Part shown: positions 7,532 through 15,067 of the stretch, piece by piece | Position numbering within the stretch: position 1 is the stretch's first letter | Layout: each line of letters starts with the position of its first letter | Notes under the pieces: generated by a model | What the model was told of the DNA's origin: nothing | The model's database searches: none | Seen by the model: the letters and a program-made list of their open reading frames with translations, nothing else | From: Jiangella rhizosphaerae | GTDB taxonomy: Bacteria > Actinomycetota > Actinomycetes > Jiangellales > Jiangellaceae | Length of the DNA stretch: 64,000 bases | NCBI RefSeq assembly: GCF_003579925.1 | Contig: NZ_QUAL01000054.1 | Coordinates: 1-64,000 of the forward strand | Direction of reading: 5' to 3' | Position numbers and translations under genes: made by a program

Positions 7532-8115
7532 CGCCACCGGCCGATATCGAGCCGGATCAGCGCTTTCGGGTGCGGCGGGCGCGTACCGCCGATGTACGGC
7601 ACATCCGCGGCCTGCTCGACGGATACGCGGCACAGCGGATCCTGCTATCGAAAGAGACCGTCACGCTATATGAGGACATCCAGGAGTTCTGGGTGGCCGA
7701 AACGGTCTCGGACGCCGCGCCGGGCACCGTCGTCGGTTGCGGCGCGTTGCACGTCATGTGGGAGGATCTGGCCGAGGTCCGCACCCTCGCCGTCGCACCG
7801 GAATGGCGCCGGCACGGTGTCGGGCACGCACTGCTCTCCCGTTTGCTCCGGGTGGCCGAAGAACTCGGCGTCGTGCGGGTGTTCTGCCTCACCTTCGAGG
7901 TCGACTTCTTCGCTCGGCACGGATTCGAGCGAGTGGAAGGCACACCGGTAGACACCGACGTCTACGCACAGTTGTTGCGCTCGGCTGACGAAGGCGTTGC
8001 GGAGTTCCTCGACCTCGACCGCGTCAAGCCGAATACTCTGGGTAACGTGCGGATGCTTCGTCGAATGGGTAGCGCGTCGCAAATCGGCGGGGACGACTCG
8101 CGGCACATGAATTGA
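7528..8115 (+). CDS. argA: GNAT-type amino-acid N-acetyltransferase (N-acetylglutamate synthase)
   Basis: Acetyl-CoA-dependent acetyltransferase of 195 residues. The core acetyl-CoA motif is VRTLAVAPEWRRHGVGHALLSRLL near 88-110, preceded by VVGCGALHVMWEDL and followed by VFCLTFEVDFFARHGFERVEGTPV. These stretches and the tail EFLDLDRVKPNTLGNVRML match the stand-alone actinobacterial ArgA type (Rv2747-like), which makes N-acetylglutamate for arginine synthesis. It starts inside the lysS stop codon, so the two are co-translated. A short AT-richer gap with its own promoter separates it from lsr2. Confidence 0.88.
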   Translation: MTPPADIEPDQRFRVRRARTADVRHIRGLLDGYAAQRILLSKETVTLYEDIQEFWVAETVSDAAPGTVVGCGALHVMWEDLAEVRTLAVAPEWRRHGVGHALLSRLLRVAEELGVVRVFCLTFEVDFFARHGFERVEGTPVDTDVYAQLLRSADEGVAEFLDLDRVKPNTLGNVRMLRRMGSASQIGGDDSRHMN

Positions 8116-8141
8116 AAATCAGTGTTCCGGGGCGTAACAAT
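8112..8141 (+). promoter_or_regulatory. lsr2 promoter (vegetative sigma type)
   Basis: TTGAAA at 8112-8117, a 17-nt spacer, then TAACAAT at 8135-8141. The -35 overlaps the argA stop codon and the lsr2 ATG is 51 nt downstream. The stretch is clearly richer in A and T than its surroundings, so Lsr2 binding to its own promoter is possible. Confidence 0.6.
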
Positions 8142-8192
8142 AGCCTTGTCACACTAAAACTTCGAGTGCACCCCCCGCAGGAAGGATCAACG

Positions 8193-8528
8193 ATGGCGCA
8201 AAAGGTTCAGGTGATTCTGCTCGACGATCTCGATGGCGGTGAAGCCACCGAGACCGTGAGCTTCGCCTTGGACGGAGCCTCGTACGAGATCGATCTGTCG
8301 GCCAAGAACGCCGGCAAGCTCCGCGACGCGCTGGCGCCGTACGTCGCCTCGGCTCGCCGGGCGTCGGCCAGGCGGGGGCGCGGACGTGCCGCGGCCACCG
8401 GCGGGCGGGCCAGCCGCACCGACACGACGGCCATTCGCGAGTGGGCCCGCGACCAGGGGCTGAAGGTGTCCGACCGGGGTCGCATCCCGTCCGACATCCT
8501 GGCGAAGTACGAGTCCGCCCACGGGTGA
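8193..8528 (+). CDS. lsr2: Lsr2 nucleoid-associated protein
   Basis: H-NS-like silencer of 111 residues that binds the minor groove of AT-rich DNA. The N-terminal dimerisation part starts MAQKVQVILLDDLDGGEATETVSFALDG. A basic linker (RRASARRGRGRAAA) follows near 70-85. The C-terminal DNA-binding domain ends IREWARDQGLKVSDRGRIP and contains the RGR hook (residues about 98-100) that defines Lsr2. The ATG at 8193 is preceded by AGGAAGGA. Length and order after lysS match the mycobacterial locus. Part of its duty is likely silencing of acquired DNA. Confidence 0.96.
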   Translation: MAQKVQVILLDDLDGGEATETVSFALDGASYEIDLSAKNAGKLRDALAPYVASARRASARRGRGRAAATGGRASRTDTTAIREWARDQGLKVSDRGRIPSDILAKYESAHG

Positions 8529-8582
8529 TGACGGGCTCGTCAACGCATCACCGCGGAGATGCACGGGGGTTTTGACGCGGGA

Positions 8583-8616
8583 AGGGGCCGGCGCCCGGTT
8601 CGGGCGGCCGGCCCCT
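8583..8616. terminator. Bidirectional terminator between lsr2 and the FAH gene
   Basis: AGGGGCCGGC-GCCCG, a GTT loop, then CGGGC, one bulged G and GCCGGCCCCT: 15 pairs in a gap between two converging genes. No U-run, as is common in actinobacteria. Confidence 0.8.
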
Positions 8617-8640
8617 CGCGTGTCCGGGGAAGGAGCCGGG

Positions 8641-9489
8641 TCAGGCGTCGGCGAAGACCTGCCGCTGCCGGCCGAGCCCGTCGATCTCCAGCTCCACGAC
8701 GTCGCCGGCCCGCAGGTACGGCTGGCCGGGCATGCCCATCGCCACGCCGGCCGGGGTGCCGGTGTTCACCAGGTCGCCCGGCTCGAGCACCATGAACTGG
8801 CTCAGGTACCAGACGACGTGCCCGATGCCGAAGATCAGGTCGGCCGTGGTGCCGTCCTGCCGCTGCTCACCGTTCACCCACAGCCGCAGCCCCAGCTTGC
8901 CGGGGTCGTCGACCTCGTCGGCCGGCACCAGCCACGGGCCGAGCGGGTTGAACGTCTCGCACGACTTGCCCTTGTCCCACTGCCCGCCGCGCTCGAGCTG
9001 GAACTCCCGCTCGGAGACGTCGTTGGAGATGACGTAGCCGGCGACGACGTCGAGGGCGGACTCGGGGGAGTCCAGGTAGCGCGCCTCCTTGCCGATGACG
9101 ACGCCCAGCTCGACCTCCCAGTCGGTCTTCACGCTGCCGCGCGGCACGAGCACGGTGTCGTTCGGCCCGACGACGGTGTTCGGCGCCTTCATGAAGATGA
9201 TCGGCTCCGGCGGGATCGCCGCGCCGGTCTCGGCGGCGTGGTCGCGGTAGTTCAGCCCGATGCACACGACCTTGCCGGGGCGCGCGATCGGGGCGCCGAT
9301 GCGGCCGCCCTCCGGCAGCTGCGGCAGGCCGCCCTCGGCCAGCGCCGCGCGGGCCCGCGAGATGCCGTCGCCGGCCAGGAACGCACCGTCGATGTCGCCG
9401 GTGACCGAGCTCAGGTCGTACACGGTGCCGTCGTCGCCGCGGACGGCGGGTCGCTCCGCGCCCCGGTCACCGATGCGCATCAGTTGCAT
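8641..9489 (-). CDS. Fumarylacetoacetate hydrolase family protein, likely 2,4-diketo-3-deoxy-L-rhamnonate/fuconate hydrolase
   Basis: Metal-dependent C-C hydrolase of 282 residues. After a small N-terminal domain comes the FAH catalytic domain: GKVVCIGLNYRDHAAETG near 72-90, EPIIFMKAPNTVVGPND near 95-110, WEVELGVVIGKEA near 123-135 (metal ligand E-x-E), ISNDVSEREFQ near 155 and NTGTPAGVAMG near 243. In the non-phosphorylative L-rhamnose/L-fucose routes this family splits the diketo acid into pyruvate and L-lactate. The next gene on the same strand's upstream side is a lactate-type dehydrogenase, and L-rhamnonate dehydratase is 2.5 kb away, which supports that role; related acylpyruvate hydrolases cannot be excluded. 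Confidence 0.82.
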   Translation of the reverse strand: MQLMRIGDRGAERPAVRGDDGTVYDLSSVTGDIDGAFLAGDGISRARAALAEGGLPQLPEGGRIGAPIARPGKVVCIGLNYRDHAAETGAAIPPEPIIFMKAPNTVVGPNDTVLVPRGSVKTDWEVELGVVIGKEARYLDSPESALDVVAGYVISNDVSEREFQLERGGQWDKGKSCETFNPLGPWLVPADEVDDPGKLGLRLWVNGEQRQDGTTADLIFGIGHVVWYLSQFMVLEPGDLVNTGTPAGVAMGMPGQPYLRAGDVVELEIDGLGRQRQVFADA

Positions 9490-9525
9490 GTCGTCTCCTC
9501 GTCGTGAAGTGGTGCGGTGTGCTGG

Positions 9526-10737
9526 TCAGGGGAGCCGGACGTGGCTGGGGTTCAGCTCGTCCACGGTACGGGCACCGAGCAGCTGCATGGTGCGGCGGAC
9601 CTCGGTGGTCAGGATCTCGGCGGCCCGGGCCACGCCGCGCTCGCCGCCGGCCATCAGGCCGTATAGGTAGGCGCGGCCGACCAGGCAGGCGTCGGCGCCC
9701 AGCGCCTTCGCCGCCACGATGTCCGCGCCGCTGGTGATGCCGGTGTCGAGGTAGATCTCCGTGCGGTCGCCGACCGCGGCGGCGACCTCGGGCAGGATGC
9801 GCAACGGCACCGGCGCGCGGTCGAGCTGGCGGCCGCCGTGGTTGGACAGCACGATCGCGTCGGCCCCGGCGTCGACCACCCGCCGGGCGTCCTCGACGGT
9901 CTGGATGCCCTTGACGATGAGCGGGCCGGACCAGATCGAGCGCAGCCACGCGAGGTCGTCGATGGTCATCGTCGGGTCGAAGAGCAGGTTCAGCAGCTCC
10001 GCGATGGTGCCCTTCCAGGACGTCAGCGAGGCGAACTGCAGCGGCTTCGTGGTGAGCAGGTTCATCCACCACGCCGGGTGCACGGCGGCGTCGAGCACCG
10101 TCTTCGCCGTGAGCGTCGGCGGGATGGTGAAGCCGTTGCGCACGTCGCGCAGCCGGGCGCCGGCCACCGGCACGTCGACGGTGAGCATCAGCGCCTCGTA
10201 CCCGGCGTTCGCGGCCCGCTTCACCAGGTCCTCGCCTGCCGAGCGGTCCTTCCACACGTACAGCTGGAACCACTTGCGCGCGCGCGGCGCCGCGGCGGCG
10301 ACGTCCTCGATGGAGGTCGTGCCCATCGTCGACAGCGCGTACGGAATGCCGACCCGCTCGGCGACCCGCGCGACCGCGCTCTCGCCCTCGTGGTGCATCA
10401 TCCGGGTGAAGCCGGTGGGCGCGAACGCGAACGGCTGCGCCGACGGCTGCCCCAGCATGGTGGTCGTGGTGTCGACGTCGGAGACGTCGTGCAGCACCGA
10501 CGGCCGGAACTCCAGGTTCGCGAACAGCGACCGCGCCCGGCGCAGGCTGATCTCGGCCTCCGCGGCGCCGTCGGTGTAGTCGAAGACCGACCGCGGCGTG
10601 CGCATCCGCGCGATGCGGCGCAGGTCCGCGATGGTCAGCGCGTTCGCCAGCCGGCGGTCGGTCGGGTTCAGCGTGGGCCGTTTCGCGCGCAGCAGCGGCT
10701 TGAGCTCGGACCAGCGGGGGAGTTGTCGGTCGGTCAT
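9526..10737 (-). CDS. FMN-dependent alpha-hydroxy-acid (L-lactate-type) dehydrogenase
   Basis: Flavoenzyme of 403 residues that oxidises L-2-hydroxy acids, most likely L-lactate, to 2-keto acids. The barrel shows [18 protein letters not shown] near 50 (family start motif), [14 protein letters not shown] near 105, FQLYVWKDR near 155, [18 protein letters not shown] near 185, VKGIQ near 275 and the active-site signature [12 protein letters not shown] near 300. It is transcribed toward the FAH gene, 36 nt away, so lactate released by the hydrolase could be converted directly to pyruvate. A GntR operator lies 27-41 nt upstream of its ATG. Confidence 0.88.
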   Translation of the reverse strand: MTDRQLPRWSELKPLLRAKRPTLNPTDRRLANALTIADLRRIARMRTPRSVFDYTDGAAEAEISLRRARSLFANLEFRPSVLHDVSDVDTTTTMLGQPSAQPFAFAPTGFTRMMHHEGESAVARVAERVGIPYALSTMGTTSIEDVAAAAPRARKWFQLYVWKDRSAGEDLVKRAANAGYEALMLTVDVPVAGARLRDVRNGFTIPPTLTAKTVLDAAVHPAWWMNLLTTKPLQFASLTSWKGTIAELLNLLFDPTMTIDDLAWLRSIWSGPLIVKGIQTVEDARRVVDAGADAIVLSNHGGRQLDRAPVPLRILPEVAAAVGDRTEIYLDTGITSGADIVAAKALGADACLVGRAYLYGLMAGGERGVARAAEILTTEVRRTMQLLGARTVDELNPSHVRLP

Positions 10738-10763
10738 GGAGCGCTCCGTGGACGTCAGCCATG

Positions 10764-10778
10764 TGTGGTCAGACCACA
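10764..10778. promoter_or_regulatory. GntR/FadR-type operator
   Basis: TGTGGTCAGACCACA is a perfect 15-bp palindrome containing TGGT-N3-ACCA, the core of FadR-subfamily operators. It lies between the divergent dehydrogenase (start 10737) and the GntR gene (start 10802), so it can control both. Confidence 0.85.
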
Positions 10779-10801
10779 AGGTATCAGTAGGGTTCCATCT
10801 C

Positions 10802-11491
10802 GTGAGGACCCATGAGCTCGTGCTGCGCCAGGTGGAGGCCGACCTGGCGGCGGGGAGGCTGCGCCTGGGCGACCGCCTGCCCGGCGAGCGGGCGCTGGCG
10901 GGGCAGCTCGGGGTGAGCCGGCCATCGGTCCGCGAGGCGATCCGGGTTCTCGAGGCCATGGGTGTGGTCCGGACGGCGGTCGGCTCCGGCCCCGACGCGG
11001 GCGCCGTCATCGTCGCCGAACCCGCGTCGCCGCTGACCGCGACGCTGCGGCTGCACCTGGCCACGAGCCACCTGCCGATGGGCGACATCGTCCAGACCCG
11101 GGTGCTGCTGGAGTCGTGGGCGGTGCGCGAGGCGGCCGGCCGGGCGGAGCCGGAGGAGCTGGCCGCCCCGAGGCACCTGCTCGACGCGATGGACGACCCC
11201 GAGCTGCCGCGCGAGCGGTTCCACCTGCTCGACGCGGAGTTCCACGTGGCGCTGGCCGCGCTGGCGGGCAACGTGCTGGTCGCGACCATCATGGCCTCGC
11301 TGCGCGACGCCATCCACGGCTACGTCGTCGCCGCGGCGGCCGATCTGCCCGACTGGAACGCCACCGTCGACATGCTGCGTCAGCAGCACCGCGCGGTGCT
11401 GGCCGCCGTCGCGTCGGGCGAGGGCGAGCGGGCCGCCGCGCTGGTGGCCGACCACATCGAGGGCTTCTACCGCACGGCGCGGCTGGCCTGA
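10802..11491 (+). CDS. GntR-family regulator, FadR subfamily (LldR-like)
   Basis: Repressor of 229 residues. The winged helix is N-terminal ([36 protein letters not shown], about 22-58) and the FCD ligand domain follows (about 80-215), with the metal-binding pattern D..H..H spread over [15 protein letters not shown] and [13 protein letters not shown]. The GTG at 10802 places the helix-turn-helix at the usual distance; an upstream in-frame extension would run over the operator. Divergent placement from a lactate-type dehydrogenase suggests it answers to L-lactate or a pathway keto acid and represses itself and the dehydrogenase-hydrolase pair. Confidence 0.88.
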   Translation: MRTHELVLRQVEADLAAGRLRLGDRLPGERALAGQLGVSRPSVREAIRVLEAMGVVRTAVGSGPDAGAVIVAEPASPLTATLRLHLATSHLPMGDIVQTRVLLESWAVREAAGRAEPEELAAPRHLLDAMDDPELPRERFHLLDAEFHVALAALAGNVLVATIMASLRDAIHGYVVAAAADLPDWNATVDMLRQQHRAVLAAVASGEGERAAALVADHIEGFYRTARLA

Positions 11492-11497
11492 CGGCGC

Positions 11498-11869
11498 TCA
11501 CGCGTCGGGGAACGGGTCCTCCGGCAGCAGGCCGTCCAGCTCGGCGTCGGCGGCGTGGACGGCGGCCACGTACTCGTCGTCGATCTCGTAGGACCGCGAG
11601 CCGAGCCGGAACGCGGGCGTCGGGGCGAACTCGACCGGCCCGAGTCGCGTGGTGCGCGGGTACTGCGCGTTCACCTCGGCCGGTCCACTGCGGCGCAGCA
11701 GGCCGCCGGTGAGCACGGCGATCCGCCGGTCGGTGACCGCAACGTAGCACTCGATGCCGGACATCACCGGGCCGATCCAGACGGCGGTGACCGGGATGAG
11801 GTAGCCGATCCGCTCGCCGGGCTCGAGGAGGTCCTGGCAGCGGCGGCGGATGTGCGCGGGCACCGGCAT
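11498..11869 (-). CDS. Conserved hypothetical, PH-like domain
   Basis: Protein of 123 residues, no signal peptide or membrane segment. The stretch GERIGYLIPVT followed by CYVAVTDRRIAVLTGGLL and later YEIDDEY resembles bacterial pleckstrin-homology-like domains, where a strand pair ends in TDRRI. I do not recognise a specific family or function. It converges on the GntR gene with a 6-nt gap. The ATG at 11869 was taken because the similarity begins just after it; a longer frame to 12262 overlaps rhmD and looks like a shadow. Confidence 0.5.
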   Translation of the reverse strand: MPVPAHIRRRCQDLLEPGERIGYLIPVTAVWIGPVMSGIECYVAVTDRRIAVLTGGLLRRSGPAEVNAQYPRTTRLGPVEFAPTPAFRLGSRSYEIDDEYVAAVHAADAELDGLLPEDPFPDA

Positions 11870-11975
11870 GCCCCACTGTGGCACGGGGCGCGGCCGTCGC
11901 GGCGCCGTGGCCGGGTCCGGACACCCGCTCCGGATCGCCTTGACGGTCGTCGCGCGGCGATCGAAGGATGGCGGC

Positions 11976-13193
11976 ATGACCACCGTGCCAGGGGATCGCA
12001 TCGTCGCCGTCCGGACGTACTTCGACCAGCGGCCGGCGGCCACGACCACACGGCCCGCGGGTGAGACCGCCGGCGACGACCGGCCGGCGCACTGGCTGCA
12101 GGGCAAGGTGGCCAACCCGATGACGAAGTACGCGGAGTTCCGCGACAACCGGCACGCCGCCATCGGGCCGAACGCCAATCGCACCGTCGTGGTCGAGGTC
12201 GAGAGCGCCTCCGGCGAGGTCGGGTACGCCACGACCTCGGGCGGGCTGGCCACCGCCGCCATCGTGGAGCAGCACCTGGAGTACCTCGTGGTGGGCGAGA
12301 GCGCCTACGCCCACAGCAGGCTGTGGGACCGGATGTTCTCGAGCACGCTGCTCTACGGGCGCAAGGGCATCGTGCTGCACGCGATCTCCGGCGTCGACAT
12401 CGCCGTCTGGGACCTGCACGGCAAGCTCGCGGGGCTGCCCGTCCACGCGCTGCTCGGCGGCAAGATCCGCGACGCCGTGCGGGTCTACGCCACCGGGCCG
12501 GAGCCGTCGACCGCACGCGAGCTGGGCTTCGCCGGCGCCAAGCTGCCGCTGACCTACGCGCCCTGCGAGGGCGAGGCCGGCTTCCGGGCCAACGTCGAGA
12601 TCGCGGCGAAGGCACGCGAGTCGCTGCCCGCCGACTTCCCGCTCATGTACGACTGCTGGATGTCGCTCGACGTCGACTACGCGGCGCGGCTGGCCGCGGC
12701 CGTCGCCGACCTCGGGGTGGCGTGGATCGAGGAGCCGCTGCCGCCCGACGACTACTCCGGCCTGCGCCGGCTGCGCGACCGGATGCCGCCGGGCATGATG
12801 CTCGCGACCGGCGAGCACGAGTACACCGCCAACGGCTTCCGGCTGCTGTGCGAGGCCGGCGTCGACGTCGTGCAGCCCGACCCGGCGTGGTGCGGCGGGC
12901 TCACCGAGCTGCTGCGGATCTCCGCCGTGGCCCAGGTCTTCGGCGTCCGGGTCATCCCGCACGTCGGCGGCATGCCGGCCTACCACTTCATGGTGACGCG
13001 GCCCGACGGCGACGTCGCGGAGTTCCCCGTGCTGTCCGCCGACGGCGCGACGGTGACGGGCCAGCACGAGCCGCTGTTCAGCGGCGAGGTGCTGCCGGTC
13101 GACGGGCACATCGCGCCGAACGACGCACCGGGATTCGGGCTCACGCTCGATCCCGACGCCGAACTGCTGCCGGCCCTGCCCGGCACGGCCTGA
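11976..13193 (+). CDS. rhmD: L-rhamnonate dehydratase (enolase superfamily)
   Basis: Dehydrates L-rhamnonate to 2-keto-3-deoxy-L-rhamnonate using Mg2+; 405 residues. Similarity to the RhmD group is strong along the length: HWLQGKVANPMTKYAEFRDNR in the capping domain (the matching E. coli stretch begins HWMSHVATPMSRY), GVDIAVWDLHGKLAGLPVHALLGG near 145-165, DCWMSLDVDYA near 220 and IEEPLPPDDY near 248 (metal ligands), TGEHE near 275, DVVQPDPAWCGGLTEL near 295, and VIPHVGG near 325. In RhmD the catalytic base is a His; IPH is in the expected place. The stop overlaps the next ATG (TGATG). Confidence 0.92.
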   Translation: MTTVPGDRIVAVRTYFDQRPAATTTRPAGETAGDDRPAHWLQGKVANPMTKYAEFRDNRHAAIGPNANRTVVVEVESASGEVGYATTSGGLATAAIVEQHLEYLVVGESAYAHSRLWDRMFSSTLLYGRKGIVLHAISGVDIAVWDLHGKLAGLPVHALLGGKIRDAVRVYATGPEPSTARELGFAGAKLPLTYAPCEGEAGFRANVEIAAKARESLPADFPLMYDCWMSLDVDYAARLAAAVADLGVAWIEEPLPPDDYSGLRRLRDRMPPGMMLATGEHEYTANGFRLLCEAGVDVVQPDPAWCGGLTELLRISAVAQVFGVRVIPHVGGMPAYHFMVTRPDGDVAEFPVLSADGATVTGQHEPLFSGEVLPVDGHIAPNDAPGFGLTLDPDAELLPALPGTA

Positions 13194-14251
13194 TGGAGCG
13201 GCCCAGGATCGCCGTCGTCGGTACCGGGTGGTGGTCGGCCAACCACCACATCCCGGCGCTGGCCGGCTACGACGGTGCGGAGCTGGTGGCGCTGTGCGAC
13301 CCGGTGGAGCCGCGGGCGCGGGCGCTGGCCGCGCGGCACGGCGTGCCGGACGTGTTCACGAGCATCGACGACGTGCTGAGCGGCGGCCGCGTGGACGGCG
13401 TGGTGGTCGCCACGCCGCACGCGACGCATCATGCCCTCGCCCGGGCGGCGATCGACGCGGGCGTGCACGTGCTGGTCGAGAAGACCATGACCACGACCGC
13501 CGCCGACGCCTTCGACCTGGTGACGGCCGCCGAGAAGGCGGGGCTGCAGCTGTCCGTCGGCTACACCTACCAGTACTCCGACACCGCGTCCTTCGCGCGC
13601 GAGGCGGTGCGGGAGGCCATCGGCGAGCTGGTCCAGGTGGTGGCGGAGTTCACCTCGGGCACCGCCGGCATGTTCGCCGCCGCCGAGGCCGGTGACGAGG
13701 GCGGCGACGTCGACGACGTCCACCCGGTGACGTACTCGGCGAGCCTCGGCGGAGGTCAGGCCCACACGCAGGTCACCCACGTCATGGGCATGGTGTGCTG
13801 GGCCACCGGCCGCGAGGTCGCGGACGTCACGGCGTTCACCGACCACGACGGCCTCGAGGTCGATCTCGACGACGTCGCCGCCTTCCGGCTGGCCGGCGGG
13901 GGTACCGGGGTGGTCGCCTCCACTGGGCGGGGCGAGCACGGCATCCGGCACCACGTCCGCTACATCGGCACCGAGGGCAGCGTCGAGCAGGACCTGCTCG
14001 CCGCCCGCGTCGTCCTGCGCCGGGCCGACGGCACGGCGGTCGTCCGGACGCCCGCGGCCCACCACCCGCCCTATCCGACCTGTGCGCCCGCGCGGTCCTT
14101 CGCCGACCTCGTCGCCGGCCGGGGCCCGAACCACGCACCGGGGCGGCCCGCGGCGGCGACGGTCGCCTTCATCGAGGCGATGCTGGCGGCGGCGTCGACG
14201 GGGCGGGTCACCCCGGTGGCGCCCGTGCCGCCGCCGGCCGCTCCGGAGTGA
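13193..14251 (+). CDS. Gfo/Idh/MocA-family oxidoreductase
   Basis: NAD(P)-dependent sugar or sugar-acid dehydrogenase of 352 residues. Rossmann motif RIAVVGTGWWSANHHIPAL at residues 5-23, the GVVVATPHATHH strand near 70, and the family lysine motif VLVEKTMTTTAADA near 93-106 (EKP replaced by EKT). The C-terminal alpha/beta domain follows, with GGGQAHTQVTHVMGM near 185-200 carrying His residues near the usual catalytic position. It is translationally coupled to rhmD, so it probably acts on a related acid or lactone. EKT instead of EKP is unusual but occurs in the family. Confidence 0.85.
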   Translation: MERPRIAVVGTGWWSANHHIPALAGYDGAELVALCDPVEPRARALAARHGVPDVFTSIDDVLSGGRVDGVVVATPHATHHALARAAIDAGVHVLVEKTMTTTAADAFDLVTAAEKAGLQLSVGYTYQYSDTASFAREAVREAIGELVQVVAEFTSGTAGMFAAAEAGDEGGDVDDVHPVTYSASLGGGQAHTQVTHVMGMVCWATGREVADVTAFTDHDGLEVDLDDVAAFRLAGGGTGVVASTGRGEHGIRHHVRYIGTEGSVEQDLLAARVVLRRADGTAVVRTPAAHHPPYPTCAPARSFADLVAGRGPNHAPGRPAAATVAFIEAMLAAASTGRVTPVAPVPPPAAPE

Positions 14252-14272
14252 CGTCAGGAGTACGATCTACAA

Positions 14273-15067
14273 ATGCGAAGTCGCGTGCACAACCATGAGG
14301 AAATGGGTGCATCGCCCGCCGTGAAGTCGGCCGACCGGGTGCTCACCATTCTCGAGTACCTCGCCGACCACCGCGGCGCCACCTTCGCCGCCATCGTCCG
14401 CGACCTCGGACTGCCCAACTCCTCCACCCACCAGCTGCTGCGGACCATCCGGCAGCGCGGCTTCGTCGAGTTCGACGAGATCACCCGCGAGTTCAAGCTC
14501 GGCTTCCGGCTGTGGGAGGTCGCCCAGTCGTACTCCAGCGTCCAGCACCTGGCCGACATCGCCCAGCCGTTCATGGACGAGCTGACCGCGGTCACCAAGG
14601 AGACCGTGCAGCTGTCGCGGCTCGACGGCCTCGAGAACGTCTATCTCGCGATCTCGGAGTCGCCGCACCCGATGAAGCTGGTGTCGTCCGTCGGTCACCG
14701 CCTGCCGGCCCACACGACGGGGCTGGGCAAGGTCCTGCTGGCCGAGCTGCCCGACGCCGTGCTCGACGAGCGCCTCGACGGCGCCACGCTGCAACGCTTC
14801 ACCGAGAACACCATCACCGACCCCGCGCAGCTGCGGGCGGAGCTCAAACGCATCCGCGAGCAGGGGTACGGCGAGGACCGCGAGGAGTACGTGGTCGGCT
14901 GCCGGTGCATCGCGATGCCGATCCACGACCCCAGCGGCACCACCATCGCCGCGATGTCGGTGTCGGTCCCCACGCCTCGGTTCGACCAGCAGCTGGCGCG
15001 GCAGATCCATGCCGCGCTGCCCGACACCATCCGGCAGCTCGAGGCCAAGCTCGGCGCCGGGGACTGA
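14273..15067 (+). CDS. IclR-family transcriptional regulator
   Basis: Regulator of 264 residues: N-terminal winged helix (AVKSADRVLTILEYLADH, then GLPNSSTHQLLRTIRQRGFVEFD, about 15-62) and a C-terminal IclR effector domain (about 80-260) with GHRLPAHTTGLGKVLLAEL near 140 and EEYVVGCRCIAMPI near 203. It probably senses an intermediate of the adjacent sugar-acid pathway. AGGAG sits 12 nt before the ATG at 14273; an alternative ATG at 14303 has GAGG too close to be ideal. It converges on the next gene with no gap: the two stop codons abut. Confidence 0.9.
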   Translation: MRSRVHNHEEMGASPAVKSADRVLTILEYLADHRGATFAAIVRDLGLPNSSTHQLLRTIRQRGFVEFDEITREFKLGFRLWEVAQSYSSVQHLADIAQPFMDELTAVTKETVQLSRLDGLENVYLAISESPHPMKLVSSVGHRLPAHTTGLGKVLLAELPDAVLDERLDGATLQRFTENTITDPAQLRAELKRIREQGYGEDREEYVVGCRCIAMPIHDPSGTTIAAMSVSVPTPRFDQQLARQIHAALPDTIRQLEAKLGAGD

